Positions 18,370 through 28,092 of a DNA stretch of 64,000 nt are shown piece after piece. The notes under the pieces were generated by a model that was not told the origin of the DNA, did no database searches, and worked only from the letters and a program-made list of their open reading frames with translations. The position numbers were made by a program, and so were the translations under genes. The stretch is from Psychrobacter pygoscelis (GTDB lineage: Bacteria; Pseudomonadota; Gammaproteobacteria; Pseudomonadales; Moraxellaceae), in NCBI RefSeq assembly GCF_004335015.1, contig NZ_RQRU01000003.1, forward strand, positions 334,085 to 398,084, given 5' to 3'. Position 1 is the first letter of the stretch. Each line of letters starts with the position of its first letter.

Positions 18370-19770
18370 CTATGCGCCTAACAGGCTCTGACCACAGACG
18401 CGAACGATATTGCCATTGAGACCACCTGAAGCAGGTGATGCTAACCAAGCGATGGTCTCAGCCACATCGATAGGTAGACCACCTTGACTCATAGAGTTCA
18501 TTCGGCGTCCTGCTTCACGAATTGCAAATGGAATGGCCTCTGTCATTTGTGTCTCGATGAAGCCCGGCGCTACAGCATTGATCGTCATACCACGATTGGT
18601 GTCTTGGAACTGCTTGGCAGTTGCGTGTACTAAGCCAATAACCCCAGCTTTTGAAGTGGCGTAGTTGGTCTGACCTAGGTTGCCTGCGATACCAGAGATT
18701 GAAGATACACAGACCACTCGAGCATCATCGTTAAGGGCTTTATGCTCAATCAAGTAACGGTTGAGCTTAGCGATGCTGGCAAGGTTAATATTGATGACCA
18801 TATCCCACTTTTTCTCATCCATATTCGCTAAGGTCTTATCGCGCGTTACCCCAGCGTTATGAATGATAGCGTCAAGACCGCCACGCTTCTCAGCGGCCTC
18901 AGCTATCTGCTGACCTGCATCATCTGCTGTGATATCGACAGTCAACGTGGAGCCGCTGATCTCGCCTGCGACTCGCTGTAGATCCGCTTGCTGCTGCGGG
19001 ACATCCAAACAGATGACATGCGCGCCATCACGAGCAAGGACGCGTGAGATTGCCTCACCGATACCGCGGCTAGCGCCAGTGACTAGCATTGTTTTGCCTG
19101 CTAGTGGCTGAGTCCAATCGACATCAAGTGCTTCGCCAGCTGAGACACGGATCACTTGACCTGAAACATAAGCTGAGCGCGCTGAAGTAAAGAAACGCAG
19201 TGTGGAGTCAAGATTTTTCTCATCACCCTCGCTCACATAGATAAGCTGAGCAGTAATACCGCGCTTGAACTCTTTACCGACAGATTTTACAAAGCCCTCT
19301 AATGAGCGCTGAGCTAATGCGGTATCAATGTCAGAGATATCCTCTGGAGGACGACCAATGATAATGACTCGACCTGACTTCTCAACGCGGCGCGCCACCG
19401 GATGAAAGAAGTCATACATCTGCTTTAGCTCATCCGCATTACTGATATTGCTGGCGTCAAATACTAAAACTTTGAACTTCTGCTGCTCATCGGTGATAAC
19501 TTTTGCATCGACACCGACCTCATTGAGGGCTTCAGTATCTGCCGCATCATCACTAACGAATACCTCAGCATGAAGGTCTGCTAACACATGAGCGACTGCT
19601 TCACGGACTCGCTTATCATCACCTTTAGCACTACCTGTCAGTACACTACCACGAACCAATCGTTGACCACTCTCAAAACGATCTAACGCCACAGGCATAG
19701 GTAGCCCTAAGTTTTTAGCGACCTTCTTACCTATGGGTGATTGAATAAAATTGCCATAACGATCTGACAT
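18370..19770 (-). CDS. High-molecular-weight 3-oxoacyl-(ACP/CoA) reductase, FabG4-like
   Basis: 466 residues, about twice the size of ordinary FabG. Residues ~1-220 form a degenerate Rossmann-like domain without a cofactor motif. Residues 225-466 are a classical short-chain dehydrogenase with TGASRGIG (231-238), HNAGVTR, the catalytic Ser in SSISG (about 357), and YATSK (Tyr370, Lys374). This two-domain form matches mycobacterial FabG4, which prefers NADH and longer acyl chains. AAGGAG precedes the ATG. It is divergent from the FadA2-type thiolase across a 926-base spacer and upstream of maoC on the same strand, which suggests the three share a pathway. Confidence 0.9.
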   Translation of the reverse strand: MSDRYGNFIQSPIGKKVAKNLGLPMPVALDRFESGQRLVRGSVLTGSAKGDDKRVREAVAHVLADLHAEVFVSDDAADTEALNEVGVDAKVITDEQQKFKVLVFDASNISNADELKQMYDFFHPVARRVEKSGRVIIIGRPPEDISDIDTALAQRSLEGFVKSVGKEFKRGITAQLIYVSEGDEKNLDSTLRFFTSARSAYVSGQVIRVSAGEALDVDWTQPLAGKTMLVTGASRGIGEAISRVLARDGAHVICLDVPQQQADLQRVAGEISGSTLTVDITADDAGQQIAEAAEKRGGLDAIIHNAGVTRDKTLANMDEKKWDMVININLASIAKLNRYLIEHKALNDDARVVCVSSISGIAGNLGQTNYATSKAGVIGLVHATAKQFQDTNRGMTINAVAPGFIETQMTEAIPFAIREAGRRMNSMSQGGLPIDVAETIAWLASPASGGLNGNIVRVCGQSLLGA

Positions 19771-20696
19771 AAAAACTCCTTAAAGATTATTATTAAACAG
19801 TAAAAATGACTATTAAATTGATTAAAATCAAGACTGAATAGAGTGTAAGACGAGTATAGCGCATCTTATCGAATAGTGGAGAGCCTACGCAACACCGTCA
19901 TTGGCACCTTTATCTATCCTCTACTCTTAGCGCTATTATACGGGCTTGAGAATAGCCAACCAACCGTACAACAGCACATTAAAAGAGCAGCTTACATCAT
20001 CTATAAGCCCTGACACGCCAAAGCTTAGCACTTCAATGGATATTAACTGATGATAGAGTCACATACCCTTAACGCCGCCCACTCAAAGGTAATGTTGAGT
20101 AATACAGCGAAGAGTAAGGCCCACGGTATCAAGAACTCTGTATTAGGTGACGCCTATCTTAAGCCCAAACCTTATCAAATCGCCTAAAAAGCCTGTAGAT
20201 ATAGTTACCAAGCGATAATTGTCATTTACAAAACTTGTGCTAGAATCAAACTCCTAGTTTTTTAGAATTTTATCATTAATAACTTTATATTATTTGACTT
20301 AAAAGTTACCGTTTGTTTTAGGTACTAGTGATAAGCTGCTTTTTAGTTGATTTTTGACTACTTTGCAGTGATTGTCATTCCTCTGTAGATATAGAGCCTA
20401 TTTAGTGCCTGTACTCTAGTAGCTTTCAGTACCTTTATAATCTGTATAATCTGTATACTAATCAGGTATTTATGACGCCTTACCGAATTGTATTACGAGA
20501 TAATAATGGCTCAAAGCCTGTATGTTATTTAAACTATAAGTCATCTTATTGAGCAGTTAAATTCACTATAGAATTAAGTAGAATCGTATTTCGTTATTTC
20601 AATTGGACTCCGCTATATGGGTGTCGCTAACTGTCTATATAGATTGTTAAACCATCGCCGCCTTTGCATTTTTATCAACTATATTAAGGATTAATC
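19771..20696. promoter_or_regulatory. Divergent control region between fabG and the thiolase gene
   Basis: 926 bases separating two divergent genes of one likely pathway. A 9-bp tandem (TATAATCTG twice) lies around 20436-20455. No clean palindrome or paired promoter boxes were recognised. AAGGA precedes the thiolase ATG by six bases. Confidence 0.4.
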
Positions 20697-22547
20697 ATGA
20701 GTAATAAAAAAGACAGCCCAGTAATCGAATCAACCGTTGTTAAGAAAAGTGCCGCCTCAAAAGATGAAGTGAGCTTTTCATCTGAGCAGACGCAAAAGGA
20801 TTCGAAAACCAAAACTCATTTTGACTCTATTGAGGCGCTTAAAGAAGCCGCCCATATTGCTGATCATGACTCAAGCAGTAATCAGGACAAGACTCAACAA
20901 GACCCGTCTGACGAGCCAACTAGTGATGCTGCTAAAAAAGAAGCAGCGACTGCTACTGACAAGCAAGATAGCCGTCAGCAAACCACTGAGACACAAAGTG
21001 AGTCAGCTAAACAGTCTACTGTAGATAGCAAAAAAGAAGATTCGAAGACCGATAAAACAGAGTCTGCTGAGTCTAAGCCTACTGCTGACACCGCTAAAAA
21101 AGAAGCCAGCAATGACAATGACACTGACAACGACACTGACAAGAAAGATGCGGCTAACAATGAGCAAAAGGATGAGCAAAAAGACAGCAGTAATGCTAAT
21201 GACCCTGCCACTGTAAGCGCGCCAGCTAAAAAGTCTGAGCAAAAAGCCAATACAAAACCACAAGGTGATAAAGTCCGTGTCGCCATTTTAGGCGGCAACC
21301 GAATCCCATTTGCTCGCTCTAATGGCCCTTACGCCAATGCCAGCAACATCGATATGCTTAGCGCAGCGTTAAATGGCTTGGTAGAGCGCTTTGATCTACA
21401 AGGTCAGCGCGTAGGCGAAGTCGTCGCCGGTGCTGTATTGAAGCTTAGCCGCGATCTTAACCTAACTCGTGAGTCAGCACTAAATACCGCCCTTGATCCG
21501 CACACCCCCGCTTACGATATCTCGCAAGCTTGCGGTACTGGACTACAAGCGACTTTTGCCGCTGCCAACAAGATTGCTTTAGGCATCATCGATTCAGCGA
21601 TTACTGGTGGTGTAGATACCACTTCCGACGCACCAATTGCCGTTGGTGATGGGCTTCGTAAAGCCTTAATTCAGTTAGGCGCTGCAAAAAATAACAAACA
21701 ACGCCTAAAAGCGCTCTTAAATATCAACCCAAAAGAGCTTATTGATGCACCGCAAAATGGTGAGCCGCGTACTGGCCTATCTATGGGCGAGCATCAAGCC
21801 ATCACCGCACTTGAGTGGAATATCAGCCGCGAAGACCAAGATGACCTAGCATTTAACAGTCACAAAAACCTAGCCCGAGCTTATGATGAAGGCTTCTTTG
21901 ACGATCTAATGACCCCTTATAAAGGTCTAACTCGCGATAACAACTTGCGCCCTGATACGACCAAAGACAAGCTTGCTAAATTAAAGCCAGTGTTCGGTAA
22001 AAAGAATGCCAATCCAACGATGACTGCAGCGAACTCTACGCCGCTCACTGACGGAGCCTCTTGTGTACTACTGGCTAACGACGAGTGGGCCGAAGCACAT
22101 GGCTTTAAACCGCTAGCTTATATTGTCCATCAAGAGACAGCGGCTGTTGACTTTATCGGCAAAACTGGCGAAAAAGAAGGCCTATTAATGGCACCTGCCT
22201 ATGCTGTACCGCGCATGCTAGAGCGTGCAGGACTAAGCCTACAAGACTTCGATTATTATGAGATTCATGAAGCCTTTGCCTCTCAAGTCCTTGCCACGTT
22301 AGCAGCTTGGGAAGATGAGACTTTCTGTAAAGAGCGTCTAGGCCTTGATGCGCCACTTGGTTCAATCGACCGTAGTAAGCTCAATGTCAATGGCTCATCT
22401 TTAGCAGCTGGTCACCCATTTGCTGCTACTGGTGGTCGAATCTTAGCCACTGCTGCTAAGCTGTTAGATCAAAAAGGCTCAGGCCGAGCTTTAATTTCGA
22501 TCTGCGCGGCAGGCGGTCAAGGCGTGACTTGCATTTTAGAAAAATAG
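20697..22547 (+). CDS. Acetyl-CoA acetyltransferase (FadA2/FadI-like thiolase) with a long disordered N-terminal extension
   Basis: Thiolase that cleaves or forms 3-oxoacyl-CoA. The enzyme core starts near residue 192 (KVRVAILGGNRIPFARSNGP). Cys279 in DISQACGTGLQ is the nucleophile. EIHEAFASQV, the His573 region (SSLAAGHPFAATGG) and Cys603 in CAAGGQG complete the active site. Residues 1-191 are almost only Ser, Lys, Asp, Glu, Thr, Gln and Ala, with no hydrophobic core; ordinary thiolases of ~425 residues lack this. The extension contains repeated KK-E/D and AKKEA units. AAGGA supports the ATG at 20697. The neighbouring FabG4-like and MaoC-like genes give all steps except acyl-CoA dehydrogenation. 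Confidence 0.9.
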   Translation: MSNKKDSPVIESTVVKKSAASKDEVSFSSEQTQKDSKTKTHFDSIEALKEAAHIADHDSSSNQDKTQQDPSDEPTSDAAKKEAATATDKQDSRQQTTETQSESAKQSTVDSKKEDSKTDKTESAESKPTADTAKKEASNDNDTDNDTDKKDAANNEQKDEQKDSSNANDPATVSAPAKKSEQKANTKPQGDKVRVAILGGNRIPFARSNGPYANASNIDMLSAALNGLVERFDLQGQRVGEVVAGAVLKLSRDLNLTRESALNTALDPHTPAYDISQACGTGLQATFAAANKIALGIIDSAITGGVDTTSDAPIAVGDGLRKALIQLGAAKNNKQRLKALLNINPKELIDAPQNGEPRTGLSMGEHQAITALEWNISREDQDDLAFNSHKNLARAYDEGFFDDLMTPYKGLTRDNNLRPDTTKDKLAKLKPVFGKKNANPTMTAANSTPLTDGASCVLLANDEWAEAHGFKPLAYIVHQETAAVDFIGKTGEKEGLLMAPAYAVPRMLERAGLSLQDFDYYEIHEAFASQVLATLAAWEDETFCKERLGLDAPLGSIDRSKLNVNGSSLAAGHPFAATGGRILATAAKLLDQKGSGRALISICAAGGQGVTCILEK

Positions 22548-22621
22548 CTTTAGCGTCTATTAGAGCCATTACTATGGGCTAATCTAATAGTCCTTATCTA
22601 ATGCTTTACGATAAGTTGCTC

Positions 22622-22656
22622 AAAACCCTTCAAGGCTCTCTTGGAGGGTTTTTTCG
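22622..22656 (+). terminator. Intrinsic terminator after the thiolase gene
   Basis: AACCCTTCAAG pairs with CTTGGAGGGTT (22624-22634 with 22640-22650, one wobble pair), followed by T residues. Confidence 0.88.
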
Positions 22657-22819
22657 TATGCATCACACAAGCCTCTATTAGTCATCCTATCATTTGACCA
22701 GAATAAACTTAAACGACGTCAATAAACCGTCACTAAGTCATGCTATTATTTAATAAATACAACACCTGTTACAGCCGCATTACAGCTATATACTAACGAC
22801 GTTGAACTAAGGATTTATA

Positions 22820-23833
22820 ATGTCTAAGATCCCCTCCGCTATTGACCCCAGCTCCCTCACTACGCAAGAAGACATCGAGCTTAGCTCTCCTGAAAAAGAC
22901 AACTTTATTGAGCGCATGGACAAAGAAGTCTATAACGATCAGCTGCGCCGGAAGATGCACCAAGACCTTATCGATGCCTACGATGAAGAGCTTGAAAATG
23001 AGGTCGATGACTACGTTCGTGATTATCGATTTGACGGTCACGAGCTGAGTGAGCAAGAAAAGCTGGACCGACAGACTTACTTTAAGGAGTTGGTACGTCT
23101 TCAACGTGAGCTTATCAAGCTGCAAGACTGGGTGGTTGACCGCGGTGAGAAAATCGTCGTGATATTTGAAGGTCGTGACTCAGCTGGTAAAGGCGGCGCT
23201 ATCAAGCGCATTACCCAGCGCTTAAACCCTCGCGTCTGCCGAGTGGCTGCTTTACCTGCACCTACTGAACGTGAGCAAAGTCAATGGTATTTTCAGCGTT
23301 ATGTCGCCCACCTGCCAGCAGCTGGTGAGATTGTCTTGTTTGATCGTAGCTGGTACAACCGTGCAGGTGTGGAAAAGGTTATGGGATTCTGTAATGATGA
23401 ACAGTACGAAGAGTTCTTCCAGTCGGTACCAGAATTCGAGCGCATGTTGGTAAGATCGGGAATTCGCTTGATTAAATACTGGTTTTCAATCACTGACGAA
23501 GAGCAGCACTCACGCTTTTTGAGCCGTATCCATGACCCACTAAAGCAATGGAAGCTGTCACCAATGGACCTTGAATCGCGCCGCCGCTGGGAAGACTATA
23601 CTAAGGCCAAAGAGACCATGTTTGAGCGCACCCATATCCCTGAAGCGCCGTGGTGGGTTGTCGAAGGTGATACCAAAAAACGCGCTAGACTCAATTGTAT
23701 CGCTCACTTGCTTGAGCAAGTCCCATACGAAGAAGTGCCACGTGATGAGGTGCAGTTGCCTGAGCGCAATCGTAATGAGGAATACTACCGTGAGCCTATT
23801 CCGAACGATATGTATGTGCCCTCACGCTACTAA
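22820..23833 (+). CDS. ppk2: Polyphosphate kinase 2 (PPK2 family)
   Basis: Transfers phosphate between polyphosphate and nucleoside diphosphates in the cytosol. GRDSAGKGG (118-126) is the Walker A loop and VLFDRSWYNRAGVE with Asp175 is the Walker B/lid signature. AALPAPTEREQSQWYFQRY and PMDLESRRRW are further PPK2 landmarks. 337 residues with a single kinase domain preceded by ~100 acidic residues, as in class I enzymes that use ADP or GDP. Class I is inferred from length. AAGGA precedes the ATG by six to seven bases. The gene is flanked by terminators on both sides, so it is its own unit. Confidence 0.93.
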   Translation: MSKIPSAIDPSSLTTQEDIELSSPEKDNFIERMDKEVYNDQLRRKMHQDLIDAYDEELENEVDDYVRDYRFDGHELSEQEKLDRQTYFKELVRLQRELIKLQDWVVDRGEKIVVIFEGRDSAGKGGAIKRITQRLNPRVCRVAALPAPTEREQSQWYFQRYVAHLPAAGEIVLFDRSWYNRAGVEKVMGFCNDEQYEEFFQSVPEFERMLVRSGIRLIKYWFSITDEEQHSRFLSRIHDPLKQWKLSPMDLESRRRWEDYTKAKETMFERTHIPEAPWWVVEGDTKKRARLNCIAHLLEQVPYEEVPRDEVQLPERNRNEEYYREPIPNDMYVPSRY

Positions 23834-23860
23834 TCTCTGTTTTTAAACTAATCAGACGCT

Positions 23861-23896
23861 AAAACGCCCCGTCATCTATGCGGGGCGTTTTTTAAT
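23861..23896 (+). terminator. Intrinsic terminator after ppk2
   Basis: AAAACGCCCCG at 23861-23871 pairs perfectly with 23881-23891 around a 9-base loop and continues into T residues. The A-run on the left flank would also serve the convergent pilZ transcript. Confidence 0.92.
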
Positions 23897-24001
23897 TACC
23901 ATCGCCTTAAATATGGATGAAGCTATAACTACTTAGACGACATAAGTTACTTAGACGATATAGCACAAGGAAACAGATAAAGTTATCAAAAATCAACGAA
24001 T

Positions 24002-24062
24002 AAAAAAGTTACATAAAAAATAAGTTACATGGCAACCAAACTGCATAGCAAATAAGCTACAT
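24002..24062 (-). repeat. Three imperfect 13-bp direct repeats at the 3' end of pilZ
   Basis: On the plus strand AAAAAAGTTACAT (24002-24014), AAATAAGTTACAT (24018-24030) and AAATAAGCTACAT (24050-24062) are near-copies. The last contains the pilZ stop codon. They look like small local duplications of the gene's end. Confidence 0.6.
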
Positions 24063-24404
24063 GGTAAAAGTAGCCTGCGTCGAGTCGACCTTACCTGCCA
24101 ATAGACGCTCTACTTCATTCTTAACTTTTAAGCCCACTGCATCTTGACCAAACTGAACTGCAAATCCAGCTGGACGCCCTGATTGAGACTTATAGTTAAT
24201 CCAGACAACTTTACCATTTAGAGGCATGCGCTCACTTGAGCCTGGCAACGTTATGGCCACGAACACCTCATCGCCTAACTTCTGTGGTCGATCACTGGGC
24301 ACAAATATTGCCCCATTATTCACAAAAGGCAGGTAGCTGGCGTACAGGGTCGCCTCGTCTTCAATATTGCAGGTGAGAATCCCACCTATTCCTGGCATTG
24401 CCAC
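24057..24404 (-). CDS. pilZ: PilZ, type IV pilus biogenesis protein
   Basis: 115 residues of the PilZ fold. It has the short form seen in type IV pilus systems and lacks an obvious R-x-x-x-R cyclic-di-GMP motif, as in canonical PilZ. GIGGILTCNIEDEATLYASY at the start and GKVVWINYKSQSGRPAGFAV in the core are typical. Known PilZ proteins act in the cytoplasm with FimX and PilB in pilus extension. The start is a GTG at 24404 with AGGAG six bases upstream; the ATG two codons later is spaced less well. holB lies immediately upstream, as in Pseudomonas and relatives. Confidence 0.92.
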   Translation of the reverse strand: MAMPGIGGILTCNIEDEATLYASYLPFVNNGAIFVPSDRPQKLGDEVFVAITLPGSSERMPLNGKVVWINYKSQSGRPAGFAVQFGQDAVGLKVKNEVERLLAGKVDSTQATFTM

Positions 24405-24506
24405 GATAGACTCCTAAAGATAATGGGTAAAAGTCATTGGATAAACACGTGGTGAATATTCAACACGCCCTAATTTAAAGAATATTTAAAACAGACCTAT
24501 ATTAAT

Positions 24507-25739
24507 TTAAGTCAGCGCGATATGCTGCAGTAGCTTATCATAGGCTAATTTTTCTTGCACGTTTTGTTGGATAGCCCGCTTACTATCCGCAATCACTTCA
24601 GCAAGCTTATTAAGCGCGGTGGTAGAGGGCATAAATTCGCTCGGTACGGCAGCGTTAATATCACAGTCTCGCTGCAAACTGCTCAGTCCCAGTGCGACGC
24701 GGCTAATATCGATAAGCATCAATTCAGTTAACTGCGTGAAGTCCTTAAGGCAGAGCTGCTGCTGCCAGTAGTCACTAGCAGCCAAGGCACTACGCTTGCC
24801 TGCTCTAAGAGCCAACCAAGTCGTTAGCCAAAGCTGACGCTTGTCATACCAAGGCGCTGTTGCCATTGCTACCGCTGCCAATGGTGCACCATTGGCCAGT
24901 GCCAGCAGCTGATTAATCTGCGTACTATCTGTGATTGCCTCTGTGGTGCTTCCGTGCTCTGGCGTTATATTAGTAGCCTCCTCAGCATTCTCAAAAGTAG
25001 TAGCCATAAAACCTAACTGACTACTAATATACGCCTTTGCCATTGGTGCAGGAATAGTATTCAGGGGCAGTTGCTGAACCCGACTTTTGATAGTTGGCAG
25101 CAGCTGAGCTGGCGAGTCTGTGATTAAGATAAGATGTACTTGAGGTTGTGGCTCTTCCAAGGTCTTTAGTAGCGCATTAGCAGCGCCGATGGTCATCTGC
25201 TCGGCATGGTCAAACACGCAGACCCGAATACCTTGGCTGCCTTGATGGACAAATGAGATAAGCTGCCGGATATCATCGATTTTAATCGTTCGACTGGGCG
25301 CTGCTGAGTTGTCTTTGTTTGCTGATTTATTGGTAGACTTACTGACAGACTGATCACTATCTTGCTGCTCAGCTGATATAAGACTCAGTGCAGGCAATAC
25401 TTGCAGGTTAGGATGAGTGCCCGAGCGCAGCCACTCACAGCTCTCACATTTACCGCATGCCCCCTGTGGATGCAAGTTACGCTGATGACATAGCAGCCAT
25501 GCGACCAGCCGCCAGACGAATCGCCGCTTGCCCATCCCTTTGATACCGGCAGCTAACATAGCGTGGGGTAAGGTTGAGTCGCCTTTAGCAGCACGAACTG
25601 TCAATTGAGACCATGCCTGCTGTTGCCACGGCAATAATGGCTTAAAGTAATCTAGAGACTCAGACGATGCCGCATCATACACTGCAGCTGATACTTCGCC
25701 TAACTGCGATGCTGGGCCAGATTGCAAGCTTGCCGTCAT
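24507..25739 (-). CDS. holB: DNA polymerase III subunit delta'
   Basis: Clamp-loader subunit that helps place the beta clamp on DNA. HAMLAAGIKGMGKRRFVWRL corresponds to the degenerate P-loop, and CGKCESCEWLRSGTHPNL to the zinc-binding region. IRQLISFVHQGSQGIRVCVF and AANALLKTLEEPQPQVHLIL with ATPase-fold spacing are classic for DnaX/HolB. 410 residues against ~330 in E. coli: extra Ser/Asn/Lys-rich sequence lies at about 130-152 and Thr/Glu-rich sequence at about 240-265. AGAGAGA precedes the ATG. It is co-directional with pilZ, 102 bases apart. Confidence 0.92.
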   Translation of the reverse strand: MTASLQSGPASQLGEVSAAVYDAASSESLDYFKPLLPWQQQAWSQLTVRAAKGDSTLPHAMLAAGIKGMGKRRFVWRLVAWLLCHQRNLHPQGACGKCESCEWLRSGTHPNLQVLPALSLISAEQQDSDQSVSKSTNKSANKDNSAAPSRTIKIDDIRQLISFVHQGSQGIRVCVFDHAEQMTIGAANALLKTLEEPQPQVHLILITDSPAQLLPTIKSRVQQLPLNTIPAPMAKAYISSQLGFMATTFENAEEATNITPEHGSTTEAITDSTQINQLLALANGAPLAAVAMATAPWYDKRQLWLTTWLALRAGKRSALAASDYWQQQLCLKDFTQLTELMLIDISRVALGLSSLQRDCDINAAVPSEFMPSTTALNKLAEVIADSKRAIQQNVQEKLAYDKLLQHIALT

Positions 25740-25774
25740 AATATCTCTCTGATGGTTACGAGTTTAACGATGTT

Positions 25775-25909
25775 ATAGTTAAGCCTATTTAAAACTGACA
25801 GGTAAAAGAGTAGCTGGTATAAATTTACTGGCTAGAAGTCAGGAGATGACTGAAGCGAGCGTAAATCTATTCCAGCCACTTTGTGTCAAACCTAAAGTGG
25901 CTTAACTAT
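25775..25909 (+). repeat. Foldback element, type A copy 2 (best preserved)
   Basis: 135 bp bounded by perfect 11-bp inverted repeats, ATAGTTAAGCC (25775-25785) and GGCTTAACTAT (25899-25909). The two halves are complementary over most of their length: GCTGGTATAAATTTAC mirrors GTAAATCTATTCCAGC, and AGTCA/TGACT flank the centre. A secondary stem CCACTTT/AAAGTGG lies in the right arm. It occupies the kdsB-holB spacer. Confidence 0.85.
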
Positions 25910-26033
25910 GTATTAATAGCATTAATCGACAGCAATAAATGTAATCAATCCATTAGACCTATAGATCTAGCCACTTACTAATCCATCCTACAATAAACTT
26001 TGACTTATTCGACTAGAAGTCAGACACGTTAGT

Positions 26034-26852
26034 CTATTGGCTGAATACGCTTAGTGGCATAGCATTTAGTCGATCTAAATCTACTTGAGTATCTACGCCC
26101 GGTGGCAGTAGCAGCCGAGCTTTTGCTACTGCAATCTTACCACCATTTTCGAGTACTCGAAGCTGCTCTAGACACTCTAGCGTTTCAAGGGTACTTTGTG
26201 GCCAAGTGACAAATTGCTTCAGTAAGCGCACTCGGTAGGCATATAAGCCCAGATGCCGATAAGCATTTTTGGGTACAGCCAGACTATTATTGTCTACTAG
26301 CCCATCGTGATTGGCCAATGCCAAGGCATGATCGCGGTCGCAAGGAATCGGTGCGCGGCTAAAGTATAAGGCACGGTCTTGATTATCCGTCACCACTTTG
26401 ACGACTGAGGGCCGCATAAAGGTCTCATGGTCTTCAATAGGCTCACAAAGGGTTGCCATAACGCTCTGTTCATCTTGCTCTAGCAGCTGCTGACATTGCT
26501 GCAACAGTTCAGGGGGCACTAATGGCTCATCCCCTTGCATATTGACAATAATATCGTCATCTGACCAGCCTTTAATCTGCGCTACCTCTGCTAGTCTATC
26601 TGTACCAGAAGCATGCTCTTCTGAGGTCATCACCACCTCATAGCCTGCTTGCTCACAAAGCTGTGCTATCTCCTCGTTATCAGTCGCGATACAGACATCA
26701 TCGGCGAAGCTTGCCGCACTAGCCTTTTGTGCGACCCATAGAATCATTGGCTTACCATGAATAGCTAATAAGGGCTTACCTGGCAACCTAGTGCTCTTAA
26801 ATCGAGCAGGAATGACAATATGAGTTTGATAAGAGGTATTATTATTAGCCAT
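26034..26852 (-). CDS. kdsB: 3-deoxy-manno-octulosonate cytidylyltransferase
   Basis: Activates Kdo with CTP for addition to lipid A in the cytoplasm. [20 protein letters not shown] is the nucleotide-binding N-terminus, [11 protein letters not shown] the metal and sugar site, and [15 protein letters not shown] and HLGLYAYRV are conserved. 272 residues, close to the usual ~250. AGGA precedes the ATG. It is the last gene of the exbB-exbD-msbA-lpxK-kdsB run, 31 bases after lpxK. A type A foldback element separates it from holB. Confidence 0.95.
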   Translation of the reverse strand: MANNNTSYQTHIVIPARFKSTRLPGKPLLAIHGKPMILWVAQKASAASFADDVCIATDNEEIAQLCEQAGYEVVMTSEEHASGTDRLAEVAQIKGWSDDDIIVNMQGDEPLVPPELLQQCQQLLEQDEQSVMATLCEPIEDHETFMRPSVVKVVTDNQDRALYFSRAPIPCDRDHALALANHDGLVDNNSLAVPKNAYRHLGLYAYRVRLLKQFVTWPQSTLETLECLEQLRVLENGGKIAVAKARLLLPPGVDTQVDLDRLNAMPLSVFSQ

Positions 26853-26883
26853 AGTATTATCCTAAACTTTGATGCAAATGAAA

Positions 26884-28092
26884 TTAAACCGATATGCCAA
26901 AGTACTCAAGCTGAGTATGCAAAGCTTGATAGCAGTCTGCTGATAGCTCAGCTGTGACCGGCAGTACCCAAAGGCGATTAAGAAGATTAACCAGTGCCTC
27001 TATAGGCTGATAAGTGTTATTAGTATCGGTGTTATCAGCTACTAATTGCTCAGTAGCTTGCTCAATTTGCTGCTGTGCCAAGACACGAAACTTTACGGCA
27101 TCCTTACTGGTCATAACAATAGGGTGATCTGAATACTGCTCTAACACCTGCCAAGTAAAGGCATAATGATCAGGATACGGATGCTCAATAACCTGCAAAC
27201 CCAACTCAGCCAGTGTCACGAAAAAACGTTTTGGATAACCGATACCACTGATCGCATGGACCGTCATTCCAGCCTGAGGCTGGTACGCAGTCGATGCTAC
27301 ATTTTGCTCACTAGTTGTAGAGTTAGACGATGCTACAAGGTGCTCATAAGCTGGTCGGTCTATAAGCGGGCATAGCGCATCAGCTTTTAAGTGCATCGTC
27401 ATACGAGCAGAGTCAGCTGTGACACCAGAAGAGCCTATCGGTGTCTCATCCAAGGCAGCTTTATGAGCTTCGATTTGATGCGGCCTACAGTGCCGAATAA
27501 CGGTCGCTTCCGCCAGTCGCTGAATCGGCTCGCGCAAGAACCCAGTCGGCAGTAGTTGCTGATTGCCAAAACCTCGACTCTCGTCTACGACGATCCATTC
27601 TAAGTCACGTGCTAACCCATAATGCTGAAGACCATCATCTGCAATGATAAATTGAATATCAGAATGCGCGGTCAGTAGCGTCTCTATTGCTTGCTGACGA
27701 TTAGGACAGACCGCCATCGGCACACCCGTTTGCGCTACGATTAAGCAAGGCTCATCACCTACGTGCTGCGGTTGACTGTGATGAGTTACTAACAATGGCA
27801 TCAACGCTTCATTACCACCATAGCCGCGACTAATGACACCGACCTTTACCCCGTGCCGCTGCAAATACTGCACCAGCGAGATAATTAGTGGGGTTTTGCC
27901 ACTCCCCCCCACAGTGATATTGCCAATAATCATGACCGGAACAGGCGCATGATACTGCGTAAGCCAACCTCGATGATAAGCCTGTCGTCTTATGCGGCTA
28001 ATAAGGCCATAGAGCACGCTGATTGGTAGTAATAGCCAAAGCCACCATGCTTGTTGCTGCCATGCACGGGTAATGCGTGTCTCTAGGCTCAT
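26884..28092 (-). CDS. lpxK: Tetraacyldisaccharide 4'-kinase
   Basis: Adds the 4'-phosphate of lipid A at the inner face of the cytoplasmic membrane. One N-terminal membrane helix (about 16-31) is followed by the P-loop GNITVGGSGKTP (57-68). GVISRGYGG, VGDEPCLI, FIIADDGLQHYGL and HAISGIGYPKRF are family landmarks. At 402 residues it is longer than the usual ~330, with extra sequence near 235-285 (including SSNSTTSEQNVAST) and at 345-365. The start codon overlaps the msbA stop in an ATGA arrangement, so translation is probably coupled. Confidence 0.95.
   Translation of the reverse strand: MSLETRITRAWQQQAWWLWLLLPISVLYGLISRIRRQAYHRGWLTQYHAPVPVMIIGNITVGGSGKTPLIISLVQYLQRHGVKVGVISRGYGGNEALMPLLVTHHSQPQHVGDEPCLIVAQTGVPMAVCPNRQQAIETLLTAHSDIQFIIADDGLQHYGLARDLEWIVVDESRGFGNQQLLPTGFLREPIQRLAEATVIRHCRPHQIEAHKAALDETPIGSSGVTADSARMTMHLKADALCPLIDRPAYEHLVASSNSTTSEQNVASTAYQPQAGMTVHAISGIGYPKRFFVTLAELGLQVIEHPYPDHYAFTWQVLEQYSDHPIVMTSKDAVKFRVLAQQQIEQATEQLVADNTDTNNTYQPIEALVNLLNRLWVLPVTAELSADCYQALHTQLEYFGISV

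Noticed and set aside
20975..21298. A minus-strand frame opposite the thiolase extension
   Set aside because: It mirrors low-complexity Ser/Lys/Asp codons and has no start signal.
23930..23962. Two near-copies of TACTTAGACGA after ppk2
   Set aside because: Too short and AT-rich to separate from chance.
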